DNA of 64,000 bases from JAFECT01 sp036501825 (lineage in GTDB: Bacteria > Pseudomonadota > Alphaproteobacteria > Caulobacterales > Caulobacteraceae), in assembly GCA_036501825.1 (NCBI GenBank), contig DASXZP010000036.1, positions 744,001 to 808,000 of the forward strand. The letters run 5' to 3'. Below are positions 10,121 to 18,685 of this stretch, piece by piece (positions within the stretch are counted from its first letter, which is position 1; every line of letters begins with the position of its first letter). The position numbers and the translations under genes are program-made. Under the pieces are notes generated by a model. That model did no database searches. It saw only the letters and a list, made by a program, of their open reading frames with translations, and was not told where the DNA came from.

Positions 10121-10561
10121 ATGAAGACCTTGCTCGCCGCCGTAGCGCTCTGCGCGCCCATTCTTCTTGCATCGGTCACCGCCGCGTCCGCCGGCGACGT
10201 CACCGTCAATGTCCACGGCCTCCAGGCCAAACACGGGACCGTCTATGTCGTCCTCGACGACCAGGACCATTTCCTGAAGCCGGGCGCCGCGATCAAGACC
10301 ATGCTGGCCGACCCGCCCGCCGGCGATCACAGCTTCGTCCTCAAGGACGTGCCCCCCGGCGACTACGCCGTGGTCGTGCTGCACGACGAGAACGACAACC
10401 GCCAGATGGACTACGATTCCAGCGGCCGCCCGACCGAGGGCTGGGCCCTCACCCGCTTCGCCGCCGACCAGATGCGCTTCCCCACCTTCGACGACGCCAA
10501 GGTCACCGTGGCCGCCGGCGGCGGCAGCTTCGACGTCACCATGAACTACCCGGGCCAGTAG
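10121..10561 (+). CDS. DUF2141 secreted protein (copy 1)
   Basis: This is a 146-aa exported protein of unknown function. The ATG at 10121 follows a GGGGGA ribosome site; longer frames upstream overlap the divergent methyltransferase gene. A Sec signal peptide (MKTLLAAVALCAPILLASVT, cleavage after SAG or ASA) leads into a beta-rich DUF2141 domain with the signature PPGDYAVVVLHDENDNRQMDYD. It has a close paralog at 10763-11194, so the pair probably arose by duplication. A terminator hairpin follows. Confidence 0.9.
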   Translation: MKTLLAAVALCAPILLASVTAASAGDVTVNVHGLQAKHGTVYVVLDDQDHFLKPGAAIKTMLADPPAGDHSFVLKDVPPGDYAVVVLHDENDNRQMDYDSSGRPTEGWALTRFAADQMRFPTFDDAKVTVAAGGGSFDVTMNYPGQ

Positions 10562-10626
10562 GCGGCGACCCCAAGGGCCGCCCTGACCCGATAGACGGAC
10601 GCGCTCCTCCGGCAGTCCGTAACTAG

Positions 10627-10656
10627 CCGCCCCGCCGGGTCCCCTCGGCGGGGCGG
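10627..10656 (+). terminator. Terminator between the two DUF2141 genes
   Basis: An 11-bp perfect stem, CCGCCCCGCCG / CGGCGGGGCGG, with an 8-nt loop is followed by TCGTTCATT. The tail is poor in T, so termination may be partial. Confidence 0.7.
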
Positions 10657-10671
10657 TCGTTCATTGGGGCA

Positions 10672-10701
10672 TTGACTCGATGAAGAACTTTAAAATATAA
10701 A
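10672..10701 (+). promoter_or_regulatory. Candidate housekeeping promoter of DUF2141 copy 2
   Basis: TTGACT (10672-10677) is followed after 18 nt by TATAAA (10696-10701), in an AT-rich patch that stands out from its surroundings. It lies about 60 nt upstream of the gene and just after the terminator of copy 1, so the two paralogs are probably transcribed separately. Confidence 0.55.
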
Positions 10702-10762
10702 GTCCACGGTTTTACGAAGACGGCTCGACCTGAGCCTCAACCCTCGACCCGGAGACACCCTT

Positions 10763-11194
10763 ATGAAGACCCTGCTTCTCGCCGCCGTCGCGGCCCTCAG
10801 CCTCACCGCCGTCGCCACTGCGGCGACCGCCGGCGACGTCACCGTCCGCGTCCACGGCGTCCGGGCCCGCCACGGCGAGCTGCTGCTGGCCCTGCAGAAC
10901 CGCGCCCAGTTCATGCAGCCGGCCATGACCAGCGGCGGCATGAAGGACGACCCCGCCGCCGGCGACCAGACCTTCGTCCTGCACAACGTCCCCGCCGGCG
11001 ACTACGCCATCAGCGTCCTGCACGACGCCAACGGCGACCACACCATGAACCTCGACGCCAACGGCCGCCCCCTGGAAGGCTGGGCCGTCACCCGCTTCTC
11101 CGGCCACCACAAACCCAGCTTCGACGAAACCAGCGTCCACATCGGGGAGGACGGGGCGTCGTTTGATCTCTCGATGACGTACCCCGCACAATAA
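10763..11194 (+). CDS. DUF2141 secreted protein (copy 2)
   Basis: This 143-aa exported protein is a paralog of the gene just upstream. The signal peptide MKTLLLAAVAALSLTAVATA is followed by GDVTVRVHGVRARHGELLLAL and the motif PAGDYAISVLHDANGDHTMNLD, which aligns directly with copy 1. The C-terminus ends FDLSMTYPAQ (copy 1: FDVTMNYPGQ). The function of the family is unknown; a periplasmic, possibly calcium-binding role is sometimes suspected from the acidic DxNxD stretch, but that is only inference. GGAGAC just upstream serves as ribosome site. Confidence 0.9.
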   Translation: MKTLLLAAVAALSLTAVATAATAGDVTVRVHGVRARHGELLLALQNRAQFMQPAMTSGGMKDDPAAGDQTFVLHNVPAGDYAISVLHDANGDHTMNLDANGRPLEGWAVTRFSGHHKPSFDETSVHIGEDGASFDLSMTYPAQ

Positions 11195-11199
11195 TCGCC

Positions 11200-11366
11200 A
11201 CCCTCACCCGAAGGGGGAGGGTCGCCTCGCGGAGCGAGCGGGGTGGGGGGCCAAGCGCGACGCTGAACGTCGCGTGCGTGGCAAGCGGCAAGACTTCTTG
11301 TGAGGTCGCGCCCGTTACCCCACCCCTCGCGCTTCGCGCGGTCCCCTCCCCTTTCCGGGGAGGGGT
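11200..11366. repeat. Pair of inverted REP-like palindromic elements
   Basis: A C/G-rich element at about 11200-11250 (ACCCTCACCCGAAGG..., ...GGGGTGGGG) is repeated in opposite orientation at about 11320-11366. The second copy holds a 9-bp perfect hairpin CCCCTCCCC / GGGGAGGGG (11343-11351, 11357-11365). This is typical of dispersed intergenic repeats of such genomes. No gene lies in this 200-nt gap; the pair may also serve as a terminator for the two converging genes. Confidence 0.6.
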
Positions 11367-11412
11367 TCGCGTTATTTTCGTGACGTCGGGATTTCGTGAG
11401 GTTGGCGTCAGC

Positions 11413-11727
11413 CTACTTCGCCACGTTGTGGACCAGCACGGTCGCAGCCTGCGCCAGGTCGAACCAGACGATGGGGATGGCGCCGACCCAGGCGGCGGCG
11501 ACGACGGGCTTGCCTTCTTTCAGGCAACGCTCGGCCCGCGCGTAAAGCATGCCCGAGATCGGCCCCAGGGCCGCGATCAACGCTACCTTGCGCAGCTTCT
11601 TCGGCTCGCGGCGCATGGACCAAAGCTTCACCACGCCCCACACGGCGAGCCAGACGACGCCCATCAGGAACGCGAAGGAGACGATCGCGACGGCGGCGGA
11701 CAGGGCGAAGATGAGACCAGGGCTCAT
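11413..11727 (-). CDS. Small membrane protein (paralog A)
   Basis: This is a 104-aa integral membrane protein without a recognised family. I chose ATG 11727 (MSPGLIFALSAAVAIVSFAF), which begins directly in a hydrophobic helix; the 17-residue extension upstream looks non-coding. There are two or three membrane spans. The C-terminal half (ALGPISG, then AAAWVGAIPIVWFDLAQAAT) matches the next gene (SLGPIAG, then AALWASLIPLVWIDLATATA), so the two are paralogs. Both are on the minus strand, about 140 nt apart. Function unknown. Confidence 0.65.
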   Translation of the reverse strand: MSPGLIFALSAAVAIVSFAFLMGVVWLAVWGVVKLWSMRREPKKLRKVALIAALGPISGMLYARAERCLKEGKPVVAAAWVGAIPIVWFDLAQAATVLVHNVAK

Positions 11728-11868
11728 GACGGGCCAAACTCCGACAGCGGGGGCTGCCAAGGACGGGCGTAACCTCATCCTTCGCCCAGACGGTTAAGCA
11801 CCCCGCCACCAGATGTGGTGACGAATGCGGCAACCATAAAGCGCGGCGAGGCGGCTTAGCGTTCCCGT

Positions 11869-12114
11869 TCAGGTGATGTGGAGCCTGTGGGCCAAATAGG
11901 CCGTGGCCGTGGCCAGATCGATCCAGACCAGGGGGATCAGGCTGGCCCACAGCGCCGCCAGCACCGGCTCCCCGTTCGCGGCCCGGCGCATCGCCACCGC
12001 CGCAATCGGCCCCGCGATCGGCCCCAGCGACACGCAAAACGCCAACCGGAAAAACCGCACCAGCTTCGGGTGGGCCCGGATGTGGCGCATCAAAAACTGG
12101 GTGAGCGACGACAT
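11869..12114 (-). CDS. Small membrane protein (paralog B)
   Basis: This 81-aa protein is related to the adjacent 104-aa protein through the GPIAG and IPLVWIDLA motifs. I chose ATG 12114 (MSSLTQFLMRHIRAHPKLVR); upstream residues in the open frame show no coding character. It has two predicted membrane spans joined by a short basic segment (MRRAANGEP). No known domain or function. Confidence 0.6.
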   Translation of the reverse strand: MSSLTQFLMRHIRAHPKLVRFFRLAFCVSLGPIAGPIAAVAMRRAANGEPVLAALWASLIPLVWIDLATATAYLAHRLHIT

Positions 12115-12326
12115 GACCTGTCCAAAGCCGGCACGAACTGAGAGCCCCGCTGCAAACCCGCGGCCACAAATTAAGCTCTCGTTAACCGAACTTTTCGGGA
12201 CGTTGGCGGGGGTGAGGGGGTGCGGTAAAATCCGCGCCGGTCTTTGACATCCCCGATCGAACACACAGGGCCGACCTCACCGTAAATACGGTGATCTGCG
12301 GCGACGACCTGCCGCGGCGGCTAAGA

Positions 12327-13730
12327 TCAAGCCCGCCGCGGTCTCGTGCCTGGTTCCTGGCGCGCCGCCGTCTGCACCGCCGGCACGCTCGGGCGGGGGA
12401 GGCCCATGGCGCGTTGTTCGGCCATCACCAGCGCGTGTTCGGTTTCGGGCATCTCGGGAAGATCGAGCCGCGCGGGCGCGCCGAAGCCGAACGCCTTGGT
12501 GAGATCGCCGCACGTCTCGCGCCGCCACTTCGAAAGGTTCGGGACCTCAACGCCGAACCGCGTCTCCAGCAGCCGCAGCGTCGAGGTGTGGTCGAAGGTC
12601 TCGCCGCAGACCCAGCCGCCGCGGCTGAACGGCGAGATGACCATGCAGGGCACGCGATAGCCCAGCCCGATCGGCAGGCCCTGTACGAACTCCCCGGTCG
12701 TGCCGGGCTCCGGCGTCGGCGGCGCGACATGGTCGAACTGCCCGTCGTTCTCGTCGTAGTTCAAGATCAGCGCGGTCTTCGCCCACAGCTTGGGATTCGA
12801 CCACAGGGCGTTCAGGATCTGCGCGGTGTGGTTCTCGCCCGCCGCCGGCAGATAGTCGGGGTGTTCGGACAGGTCGGACGGCGGCACCACCCAGGTGACC
12901 TGCGGGATGTTCCCCTGCTGGATGTCCCAGAGCAGTTCGTAGAACGGCCGCTCGCGCATCGCGTTTTCATGCAGCGGCGAACTGTACGGCAGGTGCTGGT
13001 ACTGCTTGAAGTAGGCGCAGACGTTGCAGCCGTAGTCGTCCAAGTCGTGATAGACGCGCCACGACACGCCCGCCTTCTGCAACCGCTCCGGATAGGTCTC
13101 CCACGAATAGGCGCGGCCGCGATTGTCGAGCGCCGGTCCGCCGTTCTTGCCGTCCGGATCGATGGTCGCCGTCATCAGGTAGTAGCGGTTCGGATGGGTC
13201 GGGCCGAACACCGAGCAATGATAGCCGTCGCAGACGGTGAAGGCGTCGGCCAGGGCGTAGTAATAGGGCAGGTCCTCGCGCGTCAGATACCCCATTGTCA
13301 TCGGGCCCCGCTCGCCGTCGGCGGCGCGGTGCGCCGCGACCCACTGGTCCATGGCGCCGCCGTTCCAGGCCGCGTGCTGGGGTCCCCAGTTGTGGCTGAG
13401 GTCGTGGATGCGTTGCGCGCCGGTGGTGCGCGTGTTCAGCCGGAAGGGCAGGACGTGGCCGTCCGGATTGACCGCGTCGGCCTGGCGGAAAATTGAGCTT
13501 CCGTCCGGTCGCACGGCCTTGGGGTCGTCGAACCCCCGCACGCCGCGCAAGCTGCCGAAATAGTGGTCGAAGGAGCGGTTCTCCTTCATCAGAATGATGA
13601 AGTGGTCGATATCGCTCAGCTTTGAGGGCGGCCCGCCCGCCGCGGTTTGCGCGCCGGCCGGCGCGGCCGCCGCTGCAACGGAAGCGGCGGCTGCGGCCTG
13701 AAGCAGACGTCGGCGGACAAGGTCAGTCAT
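12327..13730 (-). CDS. Tat-exported phospholipase C / phosphoesterase-family protein
   Basis: This is a member of the bacterial phosphoesterase family that includes non-haemolytic phospholipase C and acid phosphatase AcpA; 467 aa, at the shorter end of the family. The N-terminus RRRLLQ followed by an Ala-rich stretch ending AGAQ is a twin-arginine signal. The core begins IDHFIILMKENRSFDHYFGS, the classic first motif with the Asn-Arg-Ser-Phe-Asp metal and nucleophile region. Later motifs are ILNYDENDGQFDHVAPP and MVISPFSRGGWV. It would act in the periplasm or outside the cell, hydrolysing phosphodiesters of lipids or other phosphate esters. The ribosome site AAAGGA is well placed before ATG 13730. 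It is a single gene, divergent from the ZIP transporter. Confidence 0.9.
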   Translation of the reverse strand: MTDLVRRRLLQAAAAASVAAAAAPAGAQTAAGGPPSKLSDIDHFIILMKENRSFDHYFGSLRGVRGFDDPKAVRPDGSSIFRQADAVNPDGHVLPFRLNTRTTGAQRIHDLSHNWGPQHAAWNGGAMDQWVAAHRAADGERGPMTMGYLTREDLPYYYALADAFTVCDGYHCSVFGPTHPNRYYLMTATIDPDGKNGGPALDNRGRAYSWETYPERLQKAGVSWRVYHDLDDYGCNVCAYFKQYQHLPYSSPLHENAMRERPFYELLWDIQQGNIPQVTWVVPPSDLSEHPDYLPAAGENHTAQILNALWSNPKLWAKTALILNYDENDGQFDHVAPPTPEPGTTGEFVQGLPIGLGYRVPCMVISPFSRGGWVCGETFDHTSTLRLLETRFGVEVPNLSKWRRETCGDLTKAFGFGAPARLDLPEMPETEHALVMAEQRAMGLPRPSVPAVQTAARQEPGTRPRRA

Positions 13731-13995
13731 CGCAATCCTTTAAGCGTAATGGGCCACGGCGCACCCAAGCATGGGATGGTGACACTTTATTTGGTCGGTC
13801 GCCGTCGCCCGAGGCTGAAGGGGTCCGCACCCGCGTCCTCGCGGCGAGCGCGCCGGTCTGGCGCATCATACGCTCTAGCCATCGTGCGCGATCTTTCTGT
13901 GACGCGATCGTCCGGAGGCGGCCGTTTCGGCGGACTTCGCGAATTCCCCTGCCGGCGTTGCCCGGCGCCCTTCCGGTGACGAGGTCGCCGACCTA

Positions 13996-14757
13996 TTGTG
14001 GCGCCGCGTGAATGTTCTCTCGGGGCATGGGTTGTTCGGGGGCGCCGGTCTGCTCTGGCTGATCGGCGGCGGAACCGCGTTGGCGACGCTTCTCGGCGGC
14101 GCAACGGCCCTGCGCTTCCGGTCGTCCATGGGGTTTCTGGTCGCGCTGAGCGCGGGCGCGGTGCTCGGCGTGGCCCTGTTCGACCTGTTGACCGAGGCGC
14201 TAGATCTGGGTCTGCACGCCTTTGGGGCGTCCAGGATCATCACCCTTACGGCGGCGGGCTTCGCGGGCTACTTCGTGGTGGATCGCCTGGGTTTCATCCT
14301 CGGCGGCGGATCGAGCGGAACCCGCGGCCACCTGGGACCGGCGGGCCTCACCGTGCACAGCCTGATGGACGGGCTCGGCATCGGGATCGCGTTCCAGGCG
14401 TCGCCGGCCGTCGGCGTGATCGTCGCCGTCGCCGTGCTGGCCCACGACATGGTGGACGGCATCAACACCGTGACCCTGAGCTTTGCGGGCGGACGCGGAC
14501 GGCTCGCCGCGAGCCTGTGGCTGGTCGCGGACGCGCTGGCGCCCCTCGTCGGCATCGGCCTGTCGCGCCTGATCACGGTGTCGTCTTCGACGCTCTCCCT
14601 GCTGCTGGCGGCTTTCGCCGGATGCTTTCTCTACATCGGCGCGAGCGAACTCCTGCCGCGCAGCCACGATCAGCGTCCCAAGCTATCCACGATCCTGGCG
14701 ACGCTGCTGGGCATGGCGGCGATCTACGCGGTGGTGCGCGCTGCGGGCAAGCTTTGA
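13996..14757 (+). CDS. ZIP-family metal permease
   Basis: This is an inner-membrane transporter of the ZIP (ZupT-like) family, about 250 aa with roughly eight hydrophobic spans. The two metal-binding helices are recognisable: VHSLMDGLGIGIAFQ (helix 4, HSxxDG) and VAHDMVDGINTVTL (helix 5, HDxxDG). Known substrates of the family are zinc, iron, manganese and related divalent ions; the specific metal cannot be told. The open frame begins with TTG 13996; GTG 14008 is an alternative start. It converges on the TonB receptor gene, with a shared terminator between them. Confidence 0.85.
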   Translation: MWRRVNVLSGHGLFGGAGLLWLIGGGTALATLLGGATALRFRSSMGFLVALSAGAVLGVALFDLLTEALDLGLHAFGASRIITLTAAGFAGYFVVDRLGFILGGGSSGTRGHLGPAGLTVHSLMDGLGIGIAFQASPAVGVIVAVAVLAHDMVDGINTVTLSFAGGRGRLAASLWLVADALAPLVGIGLSRLITVSSSTLSLLLAAFAGCFLYIGASELLPRSHDQRPKLSTILATLLGMAAIYAVVRAAGKL

Positions 14758-14779
14758 AAGTCTCGGGTCGATAAGCGAA

Positions 14780-14805
14780 AGCCCTTCCCGGTGAGGGGAA
14801 GGGCT
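14780..14805. terminator. Bidirectional terminator between ZIP and TonB-receptor genes
   Basis: A 10-bp perfect stem, AGCCCTTCCC / GGGAAGGGCT, with a 6-nt loop lies in the 97-nt gap between two converging genes. A second, smaller hairpin (CCTTCC / GGAAGG, 14827-14842) lies nearer the receptor gene. Confidence 0.7.
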
Positions 14806-14854
14806 CCGCTAGGCATCGACACTGGACCTTCCCCGCGGAAGGCCGAGTTCGGCG

Positions 14855-16993
14855 TTAGAACGTCTTGCTGACGCCCACGAACACGCCCCGGCGCGGACCC
14901 CACTGGGAGGCGCCGACGCCGACGCCGGTGCCGTTGCGGATCTGGTACTTCGCGTCGAACAGGTTGACCACGTCGAGGCGTACATCGAGCGGGCCGCCCA
15001 TCGACGCCCAGTCGAAGCGATGCTGGAGGGTGGCGTTCACCTGCCAGTAGCCGGGCAGCTCGTCGCCGTTCGGCACCGCGCCGTCGGCGCGCAGACCCGA
15101 ACCATAGAGCGCGTCGAACCCGACCTTGCTTCCGCTGAACCGGTAGGTGGCGCCGAATGAGCCGGCATAGTGCTCGTCGTGGTCCAGGTAGATGAAGTGG
15201 TTGGCGATGTAGGCGAGGTCGCCCGGATCGAAGTTGAACTGGCTGGAGACGATGTCCTCGCCCTGGCCCTTGGTGATGGCGAAGTTGGCGTAGGCGCTGA
15301 ACGGCCCGCTGTTGTAGGTGCCGCTGAACTCCACGCCCTGGATCTTGCCCTTGGCGTAGTTGAACGGCGTCAGGATGATCGGGGCGCCGAACTGGCCCTC
15401 GTCGATGAGGTTCTTGTCGCGGCGGAGATAGCCGTCGACGCCCACGGTCAGGTGGTCGCCGAGCTTCTGCTGCACGCCGAGGTCGAAGTAGTTCTCGCGG
15501 TCGGCGTAGGGCGTGGTGTCCTGAAGCAGCGCAGGCTGGGCGGTGGTGCCGATGAACTTGGTGACGTCCTCGCTGGCCACCAGTTCGAACGGCGGCGGGG
15601 TGAAGTAGCGCGCGTAGCCGCCGTGCACGGTGGTGGTGTCGGTCGGCGTCCACACGAAGTTGATGCGCGGGCTGAGCTGGTTCTCGTTGCGCAGCGCGTC
15701 GACCAGGTCGAAGCGCAGGCCGTAGTTGATCGTCAGCCGTTCGAACGGCTTCCACTCGTCCTGCAGATAGGCGCTGTAGCTTTCGGCGTTGCGCGACCCG
15801 TTGTCGACGATGGTCTCGGGAATATCGGTGGTGGGGACGCCGTTGCCGTCCACCGGCAGCACTTCCGAGGTGGTGTCGCTGGTCGAGTGGTCGAACTGAA
15901 CGATGGCGCCGAAGCGCAGGGTGTGCTCCGGATTGAGCTTGTAGACGCCCTCGGCCTGGATGCCGAACGCCGTGTCGGTCTTGCGCGCCGCCTGAGCGAC
16001 GCCGTCGAACAGCAGGTCGCCCAGCACGTCCGGGCGGAAGTCGAGGGTCGAATAGCGGCCGAACAACGACAGCTGGCCGGTGAAGGCTTCGGTCGAGCGC
16101 TCGTAGGTGACCATGCCGTAGTCGGTCACTTCGCGCTGGCTCTCGTTCAGGTTCTGGCTGAGATAGTCGGAGACGCCGTTGACGGTCAGCGGGTTGCCGT
16201 TGCCGTCGGTGAAGCCGATGGCGTTGGAATGATTGCCCACCGCCTGGGGAATCTGGAAGTTCTCGTCGGAGATGCCGCCCATCACCGAGAAGCGGCTCTG
16301 CGGGTCGATGATATGATCGAAGAACCCGAAGGCCTGGTACTGCTCGGTGTGGTCGTGGTGCGGATTGGCGCTGCCGTCCGGCGACTCGATGCCGAGGTCG
16401 TTGGCGGTGTAGCTGCCGGTCAGGAACCAGTTGTTGGCGCCGGACGATCCCGAGAGCTCGAAGCTGGGTTCGATCCAGTTGTGGCTGCCGCCGTAGACCG
16501 AGACCTGGCTCTCGTTGTCGAAGCCGCTCTTGGTGGTGATGTTGACGATGCCGGCGGTGAGCAGGCCGTACTGCGCCGGCAGGGCGCCGGTGACCAGGTC
16601 CACGCTCTGAGCGAAGCGCGGCGTCAGCGCCTGGCCGAAGACGTTCAGGCCCTCGGGCAGGATGATGTTGTCGATGCGGAACTGGATGTTGGCGTGGTCG
16701 TCGCGGATGTGCAGCTGGCCGAAGGAATCCTGCACCACCCCGGGCATCTGCAGGACCACCTGGTTGAGGGTCGAGTTGTCGCCCTCGGGGAGGGCCTGGA
16801 TCGCCGCGTTCGACAGGTTGTATTCGGATGAGCCGAGCGCCGGCTCGATGCTCTGCCGCGCGGCGTCGAGCTTCTGCGCGGTGACCACCACCTCCTGCAC
16901 AGTCGACGGCGGGGCGTCCGCGGCATGCGCGAGCGCAGGGACGAGGGCGAACGCGGAAACCGCGCAGAGCAACAGGGGCGCATGGGCGCGCAT
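14855..16993 (-). CDS. TonB-dependent outer-membrane receptor
   Basis: This is a 712-aa substrate-specific porin powered by TonB. ATG 16993 is preceded by GGAGG and starts a signal peptide (MRAHAPLLLCAVSAFALVPA, cut after AHA). The plug domain follows (VQEVVVTAQKLDA, LNQVVLQMPGVVQDSFGQLHIRDD), then a 22-strand beta-barrel. The C-terminus ends in the outer-membrane sorting signal GVFVGVSKTF. Caulobacterales carry dozens of such receptors for metals, vitamins or plant sugars, and the substrate cannot be predicted here. The gene is divergent from a NarL-type response regulator 234 nt away, which could control it. Confidence 0.95.
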   Translation of the reverse strand: MRAHAPLLLCAVSAFALVPALAHAADAPPSTVQEVVVTAQKLDAARQSIEPALGSSEYNLSNAAIQALPEGDNSTLNQVVLQMPGVVQDSFGQLHIRDDHANIQFRIDNIILPEGLNVFGQALTPRFAQSVDLVTGALPAQYGLLTAGIVNITTKSGFDNESQVSVYGGSHNWIEPSFELSGSSGANNWFLTGSYTANDLGIESPDGSANPHHDHTEQYQAFGFFDHIIDPQSRFSVMGGISDENFQIPQAVGNHSNAIGFTDGNGNPLTVNGVSDYLSQNLNESQREVTDYGMVTYERSTEAFTGQLSLFGRYSTLDFRPDVLGDLLFDGVAQAARKTDTAFGIQAEGVYKLNPEHTLRFGAIVQFDHSTSDTTSEVLPVDGNGVPTTDIPETIVDNGSRNAESYSAYLQDEWKPFERLTINYGLRFDLVDALRNENQLSPRINFVWTPTDTTTVHGGYARYFTPPPFELVASEDVTKFIGTTAQPALLQDTTPYADRENYFDLGVQQKLGDHLTVGVDGYLRRDKNLIDEGQFGAPIILTPFNYAKGKIQGVEFSGTYNSGPFSAYANFAITKGQGEDIVSSQFNFDPGDLAYIANHFIYLDHDEHYAGSFGATYRFSGSKVGFDALYGSGLRADGAVPNGDELPGYWQVNATLQHRFDWASMGGPLDVRLDVVNLFDAKYQIRNGTGVGVGASQWGPRRGVFVGVSKTF

Positions 16994-17227
16994 CGGCAAT
17001 CCTCCGAGAGACAAACGGATGCGCCTTCCCGAGCTCCTATGGCTCCGGTTGGACGCGGCGGCCGGAAGATCAGCGGCGGGGCCGTCCGGGGCCACGCGCC
17101 TTTTTCCCGATTTTCGCCGGAATTTTTCCCAATCCCACTTGGCCGCCTCGTCAGTCGGCCGCGTCGATGCTTAAGGGGACGCAGGGTGCGTCGCCGGCGC
17201 GGCGGCGCCACGGAGCACGCTGGCTGG

Positions 17228-17842
17228 ATGAACGTCCTTCTCGTGGACGACCACACCATCGTGCGCGACGGGCTGAAGCGCTTGCTCAAGCCGCTCGTGC
17301 GCGGCGAGGTGTATGAAGCGGTCAACGGACGTGAAGCCATCGGCCTCGCGGCCGCACACGCGCTTGACCTCATCGTGCTGGACCTGAATCTGCCAGAGCT
17401 CGGCGGCATCGATCTGCTGGAGCGGCTGGTGCTGTCGGGCGCGGCGCCGGTGCTGATCTTCACCATGCACGCCGAGCCTCTCTACGTGACCCGCGCCATG
17501 GCTGCGGGCGCGCGCGGTTTCGTCAGCAAGAACGCAGCGCCCGAAGAACTGCTGACCGCCGTGCGCCGCATCGTCGCCGGCGGCAAGTACATCGAAAACG
17601 AGCTCGCCCAGTCGATCGCGGTGCAGACCGACGCCGCCTATCACAGCTTCGACCAGCTGGCCGCGCGCGACATCGAAATCCTCAGCCTGCTGACTCGCGG
17701 CCGCAGCCTGACCGAAATTTCGGAGTCGTTGGGCATGGGCTACAAGACCGTCGCCAACCGCCTCAGCCTGATCAAGGCGAAACTCGGCGTCACCGGCACC
17801 GCCGAACTGGTGCGCATGGCGCTGGAAGCGGGCGTCGGCTAG
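17228..17842 (+). CDS. NarL/FixJ-family response regulator
   Basis: This is a 204-aa two-component regulator. The receiver domain (residues 1-120) has the acidic pair in LLVDDHTIVRDGL, the phospho-acceptor Asp in LIVLDLNLPE, the Thr in IFTMH and the Lys in FVSKNA. The C-terminal LuxR-type helix-turn-helix reads FDQLAARDIEILSLLTRGRSLTEISESLGMGYKTVANRLSLIKAKLG. No histidine kinase is nearby, so it is an orphan in this window. It is transcribed away from the TonB receptor gene, a plausible target. Confidence 0.93.
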   Translation: MNVLLVDDHTIVRDGLKRLLKPLVRGEVYEAVNGREAIGLAAAHALDLIVLDLNLPELGGIDLLERLVLSGAAPVLIFTMHAEPLYVTRAMAAGARGFVSKNAAPEELLTAVRRIVAGGKYIENELAQSIAVQTDAAYHSFDQLAARDIEILSLLTRGRSLTEISESLGMGYKTVANRLSLIKAKLGVTGTAELVRMALEAGVG

Positions 17843-17912
17843 CCGACCCTTTCCTTTCGTTCGTCACCCCGACCTCGTTGTTCAGTGATCCCTGCGGTTC
17901 CTCTTGAACGGC

Positions 17913-17928
17913 CGTGACGGCCGTCACG
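17913..17928. promoter_or_regulatory. Perfect 16-bp palindrome, candidate protein-binding site
   Basis: CGTGACGGCCGTCACG is its own reverse complement. It lies between the response-regulator gene and the ATPase gene, about 100 nt upstream of the latter. Which protein, if any, binds it is unknown. Confidence 0.35.
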
Positions 17929-18031
17929 CCGTATCTGATACCCGACGCGCTAAGCCTGTGGACGGGGCTGCAGGCCGGGGTGTGGGGGGCGCCTCGGTCT
18001 GTTACGCTCTTGCCTTCCGCGAGGCGATTCG

Positions 18032-18685
18032 ATGTCCACGTCCGCTGCCGCCTTCGACCTGCCGTGGCCCTGGAATGGGGAGCGGTTCGAGCTCGGCGCC
18101 CTGCGCCGGCTGACCTTCATCACCGGCCCGTTGGGCAGCGGCAAGACGCGCTTTGCGACCACCCTGGCGCAACGCCTGCCCGACGCGGCCTTCGTCGGCC
18201 TCGACCGCCTGGACGACGGCGCCGCCGCGACCTGGGCCGCGCTCGAACGCGACGGCGCCCTGCGCGCCCGCGTCGACGAAGCGCTGGACTGGATCGAAGC
18301 CGCCGGCGCCGACCGCTCGACCGCCTTGGTCAGCTTGCTGGTGACGCTGGAGGCGAAGGCGCCGCGAGTGCTGGTCATCGACATGGTCGAACAGGGCCTC
18401 GACGACGCGGCCCAACGCGCGGTGGTGTCGTTCCTGCGCGAGCGCCGCTCGCCCGAGCGGCCGCTGGTGCTGATGACCCGCTCCACCTCGATCCTGCAGC
18501 TCGACGCCCTGCGCGACGACGAAGCGGTCATTCTCTGCCCGGCCAACCACAGCCCGCCGCGCTTCGTCGAACCGCGCGCCGGCGCGCCCGGCTACGACAG
18601 CGTGCTGACCTGCCTCGCGTCGCCGGCCGTGCGCGCCCGCACCCAGGGCCTGGTCGCCGTGCTGAGACCCGTCGAACTCGTCTAG
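18032..18685 (+). CDS. P-loop ATPase of unknown function
   Basis: This 217-aa cytoplasmic protein has an ABC/AAA-like nucleotide-binding fold: Walker A GPLGSGKT (about residues 32-39), Walker B PRVLVIDMVEQGLDD (about 112-126), and a following strand PLVLMTRSTSILQLDAL. No transporter partner or effector domain is visible. Start ATG 18032 has a GAGG ribosome site. It converges on the eight-gene operon and its stop region overlaps the end of that operon by 4 nt, but it is on the other strand and need not be functionally linked. Confidence 0.7.
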   Translation: MSTSAAAFDLPWPWNGERFELGALRRLTFITGPLGSGKTRFATTLAQRLPDAAFVGLDRLDDGAAATWAALERDGALRARVDEALDWIEAAGADRSTALVSLLVTLEAKAPRVLVIDMVEQGLDDAAQRAVVSFLRERRSPERPLVLMTRSTSILQLDALRDDEAVILCPANHSPPRFVEPRAGAPGYDSVLTCLASPAVRARTQGLVAVLRPVELV

